Shown: piece by piece, positions 9,279-19,586 of the stretch
Layout of the letters: the number at the start of each line of letters is the position of its first letter
How positions within the stretch are numbered: position 1 is the stretch's first letter
Assembly (NCBI GenBank): GCA_023453795.1
Contig: JAEXSP010000019.1
Span: 62,001-126,000, forward strand
DNA length: 64,000 bases
Source: Bacillota bacterium
GTDB lineage: Bacteria; Bacillota; Clostridia; Acetivibrionales; JAEXSP01
Direction: 5' to 3'
Made by a program: the position numbers and the translations under genes
The notes under the pieces: generated by a model
Told to the model about the DNA's origin: nothing
Database searches by the model: none
Seen by the model: only the letters and a program-made list of their open reading frames with translations

Positions 9279-9306
9279 ATTTGCTTAATTTAAAAATAAA
9301 CCCATT

Positions 9307-9346
9307 AAAAATTCTCAAATAATTTGAGAATTTTTATTTTTTCAAT
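9307..9346 (+). terminator. intrinsic terminator
   Basis: AAAAATTCTCAAAT ... ATTTGAGAATTTTT perfect stem followed by ATTTTTT. It closes the HMA-like gene. The remaining ~190 bases up to xpt show no riboswitch that I recognise. Confidence 0.8.
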
Positions 9347-9541
9347 ACAATTTTTTTAAACTCTTCTGCTTGGAAAAAAAAGATTATTCATATTCAATTT
9401 ACAGGCTTTATGTTTATATGATATGCTTGATTTTTAAATAGACCTACGGTAAAATTAAGCTATTCAAAAATAGCGAAAAGAGACGAAAATACCTTTATTA
9501 AGGATAAAAATGCAAGATCTATACTTTCGGAGGAAAAAAGG

Positions 9542-10111
9542 ATGGAATTGCTTAAGAAAAAAATACTGACTCATGGAAGAGTAAATGGAAATGATGTCTT
9601 AAAGGTTGACAGTTTTCTTAACCATCAGATAGATATTCAGCTATATAACGAAATCGGCAAGGAATTCAAATCCATTTTTCTCAGCGAAAATATAAATAAA
9701 ATTCTGACCATAGAAGCCTCCGGCATCGGGTTGGCTTGTATTACTGCTCAATACTTTAATGTGCCTGTTGTTTTTGCCAAAAAGCACGATTCTAAAAATA
9801 TGGATGCTGCTGCCTACGAAAGTGAAGTTTATTCCTTTACAAAGGCAAAGAATTATAAAATCAGAGTTTCTAAACAATACATTTTAGCCGGAGACAGAAT
9901 CCTTATTATTGATGATTTTCTTGCAAACGGAAAGGCTGTGCTTGGTCTCAGGGATATAATCGGACAGGCTGGAGCAACATTGTGCGGTGTGGGAATTGTA
10001 ATTGAAAAAGGATTTCAGGATGGCGGAAAATCACTTAGAGAAATGGGCATCAATCTTAGATCACTTGCGATTATTAAGTCAATGGAGGGCGGAAAGATTG
10101 TATTTGATTAG
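9542..10111 (+). CDS. xpt: xanthine phosphoribosyltransferase
   Basis: 189 residues, the usual Xpt length. It converts xanthine and PRPP to XMP in purine salvage. Seen are LLKKKILTHGRVNGNDVLKVDSFLNHQID at the start and the PRPP-binding loop ILIIDDFLANGKA near residue 120. GIVIEKGFQDGG near the end matches Xpt of Bacillus closely. Ribosome binding site CGGAGG. It is followed 50 bases later by a nucleoside-type ABC transporter, supporting a purine salvage role. I see no purine-riboswitch consensus upstream. Confidence 0.92.
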   Translation: MELLKKKILTHGRVNGNDVLKVDSFLNHQIDIQLYNEIGKEFKSIFLSENINKILTIEASGIGLACITAQYFNVPVVFAKKHDSKNMDAAAYESEVYSFTKAKNYKIRVSKQYILAGDRILIIDDFLANGKAVLGLRDIIGQAGATLCGVGIVIEKGFQDGGKSLREMGINLRSLAIIKSMEGGKIVFD

Positions 10112-10161
10112 TGTATACAAAGCACTAATAAGATAAAACAAAATTATATGGAGGTCGAAAA

Positions 10162-11331
10162 ATGTTTAAGAAGTTAATAACAGTAGCACTTATGTCGGCT
10201 ATGGTACTTACTATGGCATTTACAACCGGTTGCGGCAAAAAAGATTCAAGTTCGGACAGCAGCACATTAGCAAGTGCTACCGACAGCACAGGTGAATCTA
10301 CCGCAGATAAGGCTCCAAACAAAGTGAAAGTCGGATTTATATTCATCGGCAATATTAAAGACGGCGGCTGGACACAAGCTCACTACAACGGTTTGCTTGA
10401 GATGAAGAAAAATCTTGGATTAAGCGATTCCGATGTTTTGTACCGTGAGAATGTAAAAGAGGAAAAGGCAGCTTGCAAGGATGCTATTACGCAATTAATC
10501 AATGAAGGCTGCAATGTAATTTTCACAACAAGCTTTGGCTTCATGGATGCTACCATTGAAGTAGCCAAAGAGCATAAAGATATTAAATTTATGCACTGTT
10601 CAGGCTATCAGACTGCTGACAACGTTGGGACTTATTTCGGACGTATGTACGAAGCAAGATACCTTTCGGGTATTGTTGCAGGTTTAAAGACAAAGACAAA
10701 CAAAATCGGCTTTATAGGTGCGGTTCAGCTTCCGGAAGTTATCAGCGGAATCGATGCGTTCACTCTTGGCGTACAGTCTGTCAACAAGGACGCAGTTGTT
10801 AAGGTTCTCTGGTTAGGCAACTGGGGAGACCCTGCAAAGGAAAAAGAACTTGCTACAGCTCTTCTCAATGATGGCTGTGATGTTATAACTCAGCACAGCG
10901 ATTCACCTGGACCTCAGATCGCAGCTGAAGCAAAAAAAGTATTTGCAATCGGATATGACCTTGATAACAGAACTGCTGCTCCAAAAGCATATTTGACAGC
11001 TCCTATATGGAATTGGGGTTCATATTATACAGAGCAAGTTAAAGCAGTACAGGAAGGCACTTGGAAATCAGATGCATACAAGGGCGGAATAAAAGAGGGT
11101 ATACTGGATATTGCAAAGCTTTCGGATATTGCCCCTGAAGGTGCACAGGCAAAGGTTGACGAAGTTAAAGCCAAGATAGTTGACGGTTCCTTCGAAGTAT
11201 TCAAAGGACCGATAACTGCTCAGGACGGAAGCATAAAGATCAAGGACGGCGAAGCCTGGGGTTATGATGATGTAATGGGTAAAATGAACTGGTTGGTAAA
11301 AGGCGTTGACGGAAAGATTGATTCTAAATAA
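10162..11331 (+). CDS. BMP-family nucleoside-binding lipoprotein (PnrA/NupN-like)
   Basis: 389 residues. A lipoprotein signal peptide ends at TTGC (Cys24), followed by a Ser/Thr-rich linker and then a BMP/PnrA domain: KVGFIFIGNIKDGGWTQAHYNG, FTTSFGFMDATIEVAKEH, MHCSGYQTADNVGTYFGRMYEARYL. It is the substrate-binding subunit for the ABC transporter encoded downstream. Family members bind purine nucleosides, and the neighbouring xpt agrees. Ribosome binding site GGAGG. Confidence 0.9.
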   Translation: MFKKLITVALMSAMVLTMAFTTGCGKKDSSSDSSTLASATDSTGESTADKAPNKVKVGFIFIGNIKDGGWTQAHYNGLLEMKKNLGLSDSDVLYRENVKEEKAACKDAITQLINEGCNVIFTTSFGFMDATIEVAKEHKDIKFMHCSGYQTADNVGTYFGRMYEARYLSGIVAGLKTKTNKIGFIGAVQLPEVISGIDAFTLGVQSVNKDAVVKVLWLGNWGDPAKEKELATALLNDGCDVITQHSDSPGPQIAAEAKKVFAIGYDLDNRTAAPKAYLTAPIWNWGSYYTEQVKAVQEGTWKSDAYKGGIKEGILDIAKLSDIAPEGAQAKVDEVKAKIVDGSFEVFKGPITAQDGSIKIKDGEAWGYDDVMGKMNWLVKGVDGKIDSK

Positions 11332-11358
11332 TTTTCAATAGAGACTAGAGGTAATACG

Positions 11359-12888
11359 GTGAATAAAGAAGCTTTTATACAATTGAAAAATATTACAAAG
11401 ACTTTTGGCACCGTAGTTGCCAACAGTAATATTAATCTTACCGTTCGCAAGGGTGAGGTCATGGCCCTGCTCGGCGAGAACGGTTCCGGAAAAAGTACAT
11501 TGATGAACGTGCTGTCAGGTGTTTATATGCCTGACAGCGGTTCTGTTTTTATCGACGGAAAGGAAGTTGTTTTCCGTTCTCCGAAGGATTCCATCAAAAC
11601 CGGAATAGGCATGATACATCAGCATTTTAAGCTTGTTGATGTATTTACAGCCAAAGAAAACATTATTATCGGTCAAAGGGGAAGTTTTTTTATAAAGCCC
11701 AAAGTCCTGTCAGAGAAGATAAGGAAGATATCCCAACGTTTCGGGCTTGATATTGACCCTGACAAGAAGGTTTATAACATGTCTGTCGGTGAAAAACAGA
11801 CTGTTGAAATTCTTAAGGTATTGTATAGAGGCTCTGAAATTCTTATTCTTGATGAGCCTACAGCTGTTCTGACTCCTCAGGAAATTAAGAAGCTATTTCT
11901 AATAATCCGCAGAATGAAAGAAGAAGGCTGTGCTGTAATAATTATTACTCACAAGCTTAATGAAGTTATGGAAATCAGCGACCGTATCACTGTCCTTCGC
12001 AAAGGTGAGGCAGTATCAACTGTCGAGACCAGGTCAACAAACATAAAGCAGCTTACCGAGCTTATGGTTGGACATCCTATTGACTTGGCAATAGATAGAT
12101 TACCTACAGACAAAAATGAAATTGCATTAGAAGTTAATGAACTTACGGCAATAGATGAGGAGAAGGTTGAAGTTCTAAAGGGCGTTTCCTTTCAAATCGC
12201 AAAGGGTGAAATCCTTGGAGTTGCCGGAGTGGCCGGAAGCGGCCAAAAGGAATTGTGTGAAGCTTTGGTTGGGTTATATCCCGTCAAATCGGGAGATATT
12301 CTCTTTGAGGGAGAAAATATTGTCGGAAAAAACCCGAGAGATATTATAAAAAAAGGCATAAGTATGAGTTTTATTCCCGAAGACAGGCTGGGAATGGGAT
12401 TGGTTGCCTCCATGGATATGGTTGACAACATGATCCTTAAGGATTACCAGAATCAAAAGGGATTTTTAATAGATCGAAGTTCTGCAAAGGCAAAATCGGA
12501 AATGCTTATAAAGAAGTTGGATATCAAGACGCCGAGTATATATCATCCCGTCAAACAACTCTCAGGCGGAAACATTCAGAAGGTTCTGCTTGGCAGGGAA
12601 CTTGAGTCAAAGCCAAATTTGCTAATAACCGCATATCCGGTCAGAGGACTTGATATAGGCGCATCCTACACAATATATGATCTGCTTAACGGTCAAAAAA
12701 TGAAAAATGTTGCAATACTTTTTATAGGCGAAGACCTTGACGTATTGCTTGAACTTTGCGACAGAATTATGGTGCTCTGCAACGGTGCCGTTATGGGGAT
12801 TGTGGATGCAGCCGGGACAACAAAGGAGCAGCTGGGCCTTATGATGGCCGGTGAAGCTTTATCCCAGGGAGGTGAAAGCAATGTTTAG
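11359..12888 (+). CDS. nucleoside ABC transporter ATP-binding protein (NupO-like, double ATPase)
   Basis: 509 residues with two fused ABC domains. The first has Walker A GENGSGKST, Q-loop and signature MSVGEKQTVEI. The second has GVAGSGQKE in place of a canonical Walker A, signature LSGGNIQKV and a degenerate Walker B (LLITAYPVRGLDIGA), as usual for this sugar/nucleoside importer class. The start is GTG with AGAGG upstream. Its last eight bases overlap the next permease gene. Confidence 0.92.
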   Translation: MNKEAFIQLKNITKTFGTVVANSNINLTVRKGEVMALLGENGSGKSTLMNVLSGVYMPDSGSVFIDGKEVVFRSPKDSIKTGIGMIHQHFKLVDVFTAKENIIIGQRGSFFIKPKVLSEKIRKISQRFGLDIDPDKKVYNMSVGEKQTVEILKVLYRGSEILILDEPTAVLTPQEIKKLFLIIRRMKEEGCAVIIITHKLNEVMEISDRITVLRKGEAVSTVETRSTNIKQLTELMVGHPIDLAIDRLPTDKNEIALEVNELTAIDEEKVEVLKGVSFQIAKGEILGVAGVAGSGQKELCEALVGLYPVKSGDILFEGENIVGKNPRDIIKKGISMSFIPEDRLGMGLVASMDMVDNMILKDYQNQKGFLIDRSSAKAKSEMLIKKLDIKTPSIYHPVKQLSGGNIQKVLLGRELESKPNLLITAYPVRGLDIGASYTIYDLLNGQKMKNVAILFIGEDLDVLLELCDRIMVLCNGAVMGIVDAAGTTKEQLGLMMAGEALSQGGESNV

Positions 12889-13948
12889 AATATCAAAAAG
12901 AGCAAACCTTTCAAAACCCCGGGCGATGGCTTATAGATTTTTGGCAGTAGTTTTGTCAATTATTGCTTCAAGCTTATTCATACTTATTCTGGGGCATAAT
13001 CCTATAGATGTTTTTGTAGCTCTTATCAAGGGAGCTTTCGGAAGTGTATATGGCTTCAAACAGACGATTATCCTTGCAATACCCCTTGTTGTAATATCAC
13101 TTGGAATAGCCGTTGCTTTTAAAATGAAATTCTGGAACATCGGAGCGGAAGGCCAGATGCTGATGGGCGCATTTGGTGCAAGTATGGTTGCCTTCTCATT
13201 CAAGGGCTTGCCTGCACCGATATTGCTTCCTCTTATGGCTTTAGGAGGTGCACTTTTTGGTGGAATATGGGCATTGATACCGGCGTTTTTCAAGGTCCGG
13301 TTCAGCACCAATGAGACAATATTTACACTGATGATGAACTATATAGCATATCAATGGATATTCTATCTTCAGTATAATTTATGGAAGGATCCGAAAGCAT
13401 ACGGGTTTCCCAAAATTGCCGATTTTGTAGATAACGCGAAGCTTCCGGAGTTCTTGGATATACACATAGGCTGGTTAATAGCGCTTGTTCTTGTTGTTAT
13501 AATGCATATTTTCTTCCGTTACTCTAAAAAAGGTTATGAAATATCTGTTATCGGAGAAAGCGAGAATACAGCAAGGTATGCAGGCATGAATGTCAAAAAA
13601 ATAATCCTTGTTTCTGTCCTTTTAAGCGGAGCGTTATGCGGACTTGCCGGAATGATACAAGCATCGGGTGTAAGCTATACGCTTTCCCCGGATTTATCTA
13701 ATAATAATGGCTATACAGCCATTATTACAACCTGGCTGGGACAATTAAGTGCACCGATTATAATGATTGTATCTATTCTTTTTGCTGCTCTGGTTCAAGG
13801 CGGAAATTATATACAGACTGCCTTCCAGATACCTCAAGCTTCTGCATCGATTATTCAGGGCATGATTCTTTTCTTTGTTCTCGGAAGCGAATTCTTCCTG
13901 CAATATAAGATAAGTTTCAGAAGAGGGGATAAGGAGGAAAAGAAATGA
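12881..13948 (+). CDS. nucleoside ABC transporter permease 1 (NupP-like)
   Basis: About 355 residues, eight or more membrane helices, BPD_transp_2 family. The family motif MKFWNIGAEGQMLMGAFGA is clear, and YSKKGYEISVIGESENTARYAGM is the coupling loop. The frame extends to GTG 12851, but GGGAGGTG at 12868-12875 points to ATG 12881. It overlaps the next gene by four bases. Confidence 0.92.
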   Translation: MFRISKRANLSKPRAMAYRFLAVVLSIIASSLFILILGHNPIDVFVALIKGAFGSVYGFKQTIILAIPLVVISLGIAVAFKMKFWNIGAEGQMLMGAFGASMVAFSFKGLPAPILLPLMALGGALFGGIWALIPAFFKVRFSTNETIFTLMMNYIAYQWIFYLQYNLWKDPKAYGFPKIADFVDNAKLPEFLDIHIGWLIALVLVVIMHIFFRYSKKGYEISVIGESENTARYAGMNVKKIILVSVLLSGALCGLAGMIQASGVSYTLSPDLSNNNGYTAIITTWLGQLSAPIIMIVSILFAALVQGGNYIQTAFQIPQASASIIQGMILFFVLGSEFFLQYKISFRRGDKEEKK

Positions 13949-14892
13949 GTCAATTTATTTCGGAAATGGAATTTATACTATATGCAGCGATAACTGCAGG
14001 AACGCCTCTACTTATGGCAACTATAGGTGAAATAATTACAGAACGTGCCGGCAACACGAATCTCGGAGTTGAAGGCATGATGCTTATGGGTGCGGTTGCC
14101 GGATTTCAGGTTGGCTATTCCACAAATAGTGCTTTATTGGCAATACTGTTTGCTTTACTAGCCGGTGCCGCAGGTTCCTTGATATATGCTGTTCTTACGG
14201 TAACCCTCAGGGCAAACCAGATAGTATCGGGCCTTGTGCTTACAATATTCGGTACCGGAGTTGCCGGTTTCGCGGGGCAGAATTTAAGTGGTTTGGCCAT
14301 ACCGGATGCAGTCAAGAAAGTGTTCGTTCCGGTCAAAATTCCGCTGCTCGGCGACATTCCTACAATAGGGAAAATATTATTCAACCACGATATTATTGTT
14401 TACATCGGGTATTTGATCGCTATTTGCGCCAGCGTTTATCTCTTTCATACAAGAAAAGGACTTAATCTCCGCTCAATCGGCGAAAATCCTGCAGCAGCAG
14501 ACTCGGCAGGCCTGAACGTTTCACTGTATAAGTATATCCACATACTTATCGGGGGTGCTTTAAGCGGTTTGGCCGGAGCTTATCTGTCTGTTGTACATGT
14601 AGGAACATGGCAGAATTCGATAGTCAACGGAAGAGGGTGGATAGCCGTTGCATTGGTTATATTCGTCTCATGGAAGCCGGGAAGGGCAATAATAGGTGCA
14701 TATTTCTTCGGTGCGCTTGAAATGCTGGGGATTTACATGCAGAAATATGATATCAAGATTTCAATATATTTTCTGAACATGGTACCGTATGTTGCGACAA
14801 TTTTTGTTCTTGTCGTCATGTCTATGAAGAAATACAAGGAGAATTCTCCGCCAAAGGCATTGGGAGATTCATTTTTCAGGGAGGACAGGTAG
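13945..14892 (+). CDS. nucleoside ABC transporter permease 2 (NupQ-like)
   Basis: 315 residues, polytopic, BPD_transp_2 family. It has GEIITERAGNTNLGVEGMMLMGAV, the paired permease signature, and the coupling loop RKGLNLRSIGENPAAADSAGLNVS. With the preceding genes it completes a BMP-ATPase-permease-permease operon for purine nucleoside import. The start overlaps the stop of permease 1, and a terminator follows. Confidence 0.92.
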   Translation: MSQFISEMEFILYAAITAGTPLLMATIGEIITERAGNTNLGVEGMMLMGAVAGFQVGYSTNSALLAILFALLAGAAGSLIYAVLTVTLRANQIVSGLVLTIFGTGVAGFAGQNLSGLAIPDAVKKVFVPVKIPLLGDIPTIGKILFNHDIIVYIGYLIAICASVYLFHTRKGLNLRSIGENPAAADSAGLNVSLYKYIHILIGGALSGLAGAYLSVVHVGTWQNSIVNGRGWIAVALVIFVSWKPGRAIIGAYFFGALEMLGIYMQKYDIKISIYFLNMVPYVATIFVLVVMSMKKYKENSPPKALGDSFFREDR

Positions 14893-14917
14893 AGGGAGCA
14901 TAGGTTCAGATATTTCT

Positions 14918-14951
14918 GGAGGTGGATTTTGTATCTGCCTCTTTTTATTTT
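14918..14951 (+). terminator. intrinsic terminator of the transporter operon
   Basis: GAGGTGGAT ... ATCTGCCTC stem (nine pairs, two wobble) followed by TTTTTATTTTT. It overlaps the 3' end of the convergent recombinase gene. Confidence 0.6.
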
Positions 14952-15919
14952 TCCTTTTTAAAATTAGCCAGCGGATTGCTGTTTACCGCGTCCTGGAGCT
15001 GCTGCTTGTCTAAGTGCGTGTATATCTCTGTCGTAGAAATGCTTTCATGCCCGAGAAGCTCCTGCAAGGCCCTGATATCAACATGACCGTATTTATACAT
15101 CAACGTTGCCGCAGTGTGCCTGAGTTTGTGAGTAGAATATCTTTTTGGATCAAGCCCTGACTCTTTTATGTATTTTTTAACAATTTTCTGGACTGTAACC
15201 TTGCTGATGCGCTGCTTCCGTTCGCTCAGAAACAATGCATTTCTGTCCTTAACTCCATTTACCGGCCTTACTTTCATGTAGCTTTTAATGGCTTCCTGAC
15301 ATGAATTGTTAAGCGGAACCGCACGTTCCTTATCGCCTTTTCCGATAACCGTTAAAACACCGTTTTTAATGTTGTTCATATCGATTCCGACCAACTCGGA
15401 CAAACGCATGCCGCAATTAAGAAACAAGGTTATAATTGCAAAATCCCTTTCGGAGTGTTGACCGTTGATAGAGGAGAGAAGCTGTTCGCTTTCGTTTATA
15501 TTAAGATAGCGGGGAAGTCTTTTCTGAATTTTTGGGGATTCGAGCTCGCTTGTCGGATTGTAATCGAGTAAATTCGCCTTATTTGTAAGATATTTAAAAA
15601 ATGATTTTAAGCTTGCTACCTTTCTGGCCCGGGCATAAGAAGTATTGTCACGCTGGTTGGTCACAAAGGACATAAAATCATATAAGTCGCTTAAAGTAAC
15701 TTTTCTGATTATATCCATACTCACATCATTTATAGGAATGGTATCAAATTCAGTTTTTTTATCACACAGTCCGTAATGAACTTTTAAAAAGCGAAAAAAC
15801 AATCTTAAGTCATAAAAGTATACCTGGACAGTATTTTTTGATTTTCCTCTGATTGTCCCAAGGTAATTTAAAAAATCTTTTAAAATCAAAGGCATTTCAA
15901 AATCGGATATGGTTTTCAT
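14945..15919 (-). CDS. tyrosine recombinase (XerC/XerD-like)
   Basis: 324 residues with an N-terminal SAM-like core-binding domain and a catalytic domain. All expected residues are visible: Arg in CGMRLSELVG, Lys in GKGDKERAVPL, HKLRHTAAT, LLGHESISTTEIYTH with the nucleophilic Tyr. The length and lack of neighbouring phage genes suggest a chromosomal Xer-type enzyme. It is not adjacent to the filamentous prophage 14 kb away, but such phages often use host Xer enzymes. Confidence 0.85.
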   Translation of the reverse strand: MKTISDFEMPLILKDFLNYLGTIRGKSKNTVQVYFYDLRLFFRFLKVHYGLCDKKTEFDTIPINDVSMDIIRKVTLSDLYDFMSFVTNQRDNTSYARARKVASLKSFFKYLTNKANLLDYNPTSELESPKIQKRLPRYLNINESEQLLSSINGQHSERDFAIITLFLNCGMRLSELVGIDMNNIKNGVLTVIGKGDKERAVPLNNSCQEAIKSYMKVRPVNGVKDRNALFLSERKQRISKVTVQKIVKKYIKESGLDPKRYSTHKLRHTAATLMYKYGHVDIRALQELLGHESISTTEIYTHLDKQQLQDAVNSNPLANFKKEK

Positions 15920-16155
15920 ATAAAAAACTCCTAAGGTTATTTATTAGAAATATTATATCATTAGTCGCTGTTGAAATAAATCGAAACCGAAATGATGACA
16001 TTTGTCGTAATTTGTCAAAACATTGCAGACGCATTAAATTGAATAACCCAAATTTGTCATATATAATTATTAAATGTAATTAGTTTCATGATTATACAAT
16101 TATGGATTTTAACTTAGACATATAATTTGTATGAATAATTTGGGGAGGTATTTCA

Positions 16156-16308
16156 GTGAGAAAAATAATTAAAGGGTATATTTCAATAGCATTATGCAGG
16201 TCACAGTCCAGGATCCAGATACGAAAGACAGAGGTCTGGCATTTACAACAAAAACCGACTATGACGCCCTTGGAAACAAAGCAACAGTCACAAATGCCAA
16301 AGGTGTCA
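16156..16308 (+). pseudogene. orphan secretion-signal start of the RHS gene, out of frame
   Basis: GGGGAGG at 16142-16148 is an ideal ribosome binding site for the GTG at 16156. This reads MRKIIKGYISIALC..., a signal-peptide start. The frame then runs into RHS-coding DNA in the wrong register and stops at about 16308. The RHS frame itself (from 16194) has no ribosome binding site. The simplest reading is a deletion that joined the 5' end of a secreted RHS gene out of frame to an internal repeat. Confidence 0.6.
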
Positions 16309-19300
16309 TGACAAAATATCAATATGACAACGAAGGCAGCCTCCTGACAACAAAAGTGCAGAAATCGGTAAGCGATCCCGAACAGCTTATCAATACCAAT
16401 ACCTATGACAACACAGGCAAGCTGTTAACACAGACCGACGCAAAAGGAAACCAAACAAAATATGAATACAACGCATTCGGGAAAATAAGAAAAGCGGAGT
16501 ATCCGGGCGATACAACAATACCAGCAAACACCGTTACCTACCTGTACGACAAAATGGGTAACCTGAAGCGGACAGAAGACTCACTTGGAGCAGTCGACCA
16601 GTACGAATACGACAACGAGGGCAGGGTGCTGTCACACACCGAAAAAAAAGCAGACGGAACCGAAGCCATAACCACAACAGCAAAATATGACGCCGCAGGC
16701 AACAAGCGTTTCGAAACAGACGGAAAGCAGATACAGACAGAATACACCTATGACGAGCTTGACAGACTCGAAACAGAGACAAGAGGAGGTCATACCACCA
16801 CCTACGGCTACGATCCGAACGGAAACCTGACAACCACCACAGACTGGGTCGGAAACACAACAACAAGCGAATATGACCCGATCAACAGATTAATCAAAAA
16901 ATATGACGCGGATAATAAAACCATACAGAGGTTGGAATACAACCATAACAACGCTCAGGTCTTCTCATACGACGCAAATAACAAAATAACCGAATACCAA
17001 TATGACAAGAACAACAGGCTGCTGAAAACAATAGACCCGCTCAACCACAGCAACAGCCAGACCTACGATGCAGCCGGAAACATCAGCACAAAAAAGAACG
17101 ACGACAGAAATATAACAACAAACTACGAGTACGACGAGTTCAACAGGCTCGTGACCGTTAGAAACGCATTAAACGAGACAACAAGCTATACATATGACCC
17201 TAACGGCAACATGCTTTCCAAAACAGACGGAAAGAATAATGTCACCTATTATGAGTACAATGCAGCAAACAAAGCGGTAAAAAGGATTGATCCAGGCGGA
17301 AGAAGCGGAACAGCAGGCAATTACACCTATGACATGACCAAGGTGGAGTCATATACATACTATGCCGATGGAAGCCTTAAAGAAAAAACAGACAGAAACG
17401 GAATCAAAACAGAATACACCTATGACATCCATGGAAGGCTTAAAACACAAACCACAGGAGTAGCCCCCCCAACTCCTGTTGTAATATCATATACATATGA
17501 CGATAACGGCAACCAGTTGACCATGACAGACAGCACAGGTACAACAGTCCGTACCTACGATGACTTCAACAGAGTACTGACAAAAAGCGTGCCCGGAGTA
17601 ACCGGAGGCTTCACATACACCTACGACACAAGAACAACTGTTGATCCGAGGAAAACATATGAGGAATCCACAGACCCGAAAGGCAACACAGTAGTCAAAA
17701 CATATGACCATAACGGAAGACTAGAAACAGTAGCATCCAACAATAATACAACCACCTACAGCTACTACGGTAACGGGAGCGTAGAGAGCGTAGAATACCC
17801 TGGCTTGGCAAAAGAAGAATATACATACTATGACGACGGTTTGCTCTATACTCTCGTAAACAAAAAGGCAGACGGAACAATAATAGACAGCTACACATAT
17901 GAATATGACGGAGCCCACAACCTGACAAAGAAAACTGACAGCAAGGGTGTAACAGAATACGGGTATGATGCCTTGAACAGACTCCAGCAGGTAACAGAAC
18001 CCGGAAATGTGACAACCTATACCTATGACATGTCGGGGAACAGGTCTACAGAAACAGTAACAGCCGGAACAGACACATACCTCACAGAATACAGCTATAA
18101 CGAACAGAACAGACTTACAGGCTACAGTGTTAAAACAAACGGAACAGTTACAGAAACAGTTGGCTACACCTATGACAACAACGGCAACCAGCTGACATCA
18201 GTCAGGACTCCTGTTGGACAAACAGCACAGACAACAGCAAATGAATACGACCTGCTGAACCAGCTGACAAAAACCACAACACCTGACGGCAAAATCCAGA
18301 CATCTGCATACAACGGAGACGGACTGAGAGTAGAGAAGACCTACGACGGACAAACAACAAAATATCTATACGAGTACGACAAGGTAGTACTTGAACTCGA
18401 TGGCAGCGGCAATCAGACAGCAGCAAACATCTATGGAACAAACCTGTTGACAAGAACTGCAGGCAGTGATACATATTATTATATGTACAACGGCCATGCT
18501 GATGTGACTGCACTGCTGACTACAGGCGGCGCAATAGCAGGAACGTACTACTACGATGCATTTGGAAACATATCCGAGCAGACAGGAAATGTAAACAACA
18601 ACATAACCTATGCAGGATACCAGTATGACAGCGAGACAGGATTGTATTACCTCAATACCAGAATGTATGACCCGAAGGTAGCAAGGTTCCTACAGGAGGA
18701 TACATACACAGGTGACCCGAATGATCCGTTGAGTTTGAATTTGTATACTTATTGTCATAATGAGCCATTGATGTATGTAGACCCGACTGGTCACATCTTT
18801 GAAGGAATAGGTAATTGGTTAAATAAGAAAATTTTTAAGCCTGTTAAAAAGAAAGTTAAGAGTGCTGAAAAGTGGTTAGATAAAAATGTCATAAATCCTG
18901 TCACCGGTAAGGTTTCAGATGCAGCAGAGTGGGTAGATAATAGCATTGTGCACCCTGTAGAGGATTTTGTTGTTGATAAAGCAAATATAGTAATAAAACC
19001 GGCAGGGAAAGTTGTTAATAATGTTGTTAAAAAGGTTAAGAGCACAGACGCATATAAGACAGCTTCCGGTATTGCTTCGAGTGTAGGAAAGAAAGTCAAT
19101 AGTGTAAAAAAGGGACTTGAGAAAAATGTTCCGGGGTTTAAATTCGCTGAAGATTTTGTAGTAGGATTCAAAGAGAATCTTATTGATTCAAAGATAAGTT
19201 TCGTTAGCAATGCAATACGTAACCCTGCGTCAACATTTGTGTCTGGAGAAGCAAACTTCTTCTTAAGCAATTCAGGGATTCCAGCTCAGATATCAAAAGC

Positions 19301-19586
19301 AAAAGATATATATGACAATTATATTGATGCCAGTTGGGATGAAAGATTTGAGAATGCGGGAAAGCAATATGAATCAAATCTCGAGCTAGCAGCTGCAATT
19401 GCTTTGCCGGAATTATTAGCAGGAAGAAGTGTTAAAACACCTAATCTTAGTAATCCTGGATATGGAAGACCTGTAGCAGGGGATAATATCGGTGTTCAGT
19501 TAAGACCTACGGGAGTAAGTGAAGTTGTACCCAGAGGATTTAATGGTGCAGAGCAAGCACAACAATGTACAGCCGAATTGCAATAA
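16194..19586 (+). CDS. RHS/YD-repeat polymorphic toxin body (damaged at both ends)
   Basis: 1130 codons of tandem YD repeats (YDxxGNxxxxTD...) lead to a complete RHS core ending in YDPKVARFLQEDTYTGDPNDP ... YVDPTGH. A ~250-residue variable C-terminal region with several Lys/Val-rich repeats of the KKxVK...W type follows. RHS shells encase and deliver a C-terminal toxin. Here the start lacks a ribosome binding site and signal peptide, and a TAA at 19584 stops the frame just before the toxin tip. Base composition is distinctive (A/C-rich sense strand), suggesting transfer. Probably non-functional as it stands. Confidence 0.85.
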   Translation: MQVTVQDPDTKDRGLAFTTKTDYDALGNKATVTNAKGVMTKYQYDNEGSLLTTKVQKSVSDPEQLINTNTYDNTGKLLTQTDAKGNQTKYEYNAFGKIRKAEYPGDTTIPANTVTYLYDKMGNLKRTEDSLGAVDQYEYDNEGRVLSHTEKKADGTEAITTTAKYDAAGNKRFETDGKQIQTEYTYDELDRLETETRGGHTTTYGYDPNGNLTTTTDWVGNTTTSEYDPINRLIKKYDADNKTIQRLEYNHNNAQVFSYDANNKITEYQYDKNNRLLKTIDPLNHSNSQTYDAAGNISTKKNDDRNITTNYEYDEFNRLVTVRNALNETTSYTYDPNGNMLSKTDGKNNVTYYEYNAANKAVKRIDPGGRSGTAGNYTYDMTKVESYTYYADGSLKEKTDRNGIKTEYTYDIHGRLKTQTTGVAPPTPVVISYTYDDNGNQLTMTDSTGTTVRTYDDFNRVLTKSVPGVTGGFTYTYDTRTTVDPRKTYEESTDPKGNTVVKTYDHNGRLETVASNNNTTTYSYYGNGSVESVEYPGLAKEEYTYYDDGLLYTLVNKKADGTIIDSYTYEYDGAHNLTKKTDSKGVTEYGYDALNRLQQVTEPGNVTTYTYDMSGNRSTETVTAGTDTYLTEYSYNEQNRLTGYSVKTNGTVTETVGYTYDNNGNQLTSVRTPVGQTAQTTANEYDLLNQLTKTTTPDGKIQTSAYNGDGLRVEKTYDGQTTKYLYEYDKVVLELDGSGNQTAANIYGTNLLTRTAGSDTYYYMYNGHADVTALLTTGGAIAGTYYYDAFGNISEQTGNVNNNITYAGYQYDSETGLYYLNTRMYDPKVARFLQEDTYTGDPNDPLSLNLYTYCHNEPLMYVDPTGHIFEGIGNWLNKKIFKPVKKKVKSAEKWLDKNVINPVTGKVSDAAEWVDNSIVHPVEDFVVDKANIVIKPAGKVVNNVVKKVKSTDAYKTASGIASSVGKKVNSVKKGLEKNVPGFKFAEDFVVGFKENLIDSKISFVSNAIRNPASTFVSGEANFFLSNSGIPAQISKAKDIYDNYIDASWDERFENAGKQYESNLELAAAIALPELLAGRSVKTPNLSNPGYGRPVAGDNIGVQLRPTGVSEVVPRGFNGAEQAQQCTAELQ

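Noticed and set aside
9347..9541. Purine riboswitch upstream of xpt
   Set aside because: The conserved core sequences of the purine aptamer cannot be found between the terminator and the xpt start.
14945..15919. Integrase of the filamentous prophage or of the RHS island
   Set aside because: It lies 13 kb from the prophage, outside the att-like repeats, and looks like a normal chromosomal Xer-type gene; a link remains possible but is not supported by the sequence.
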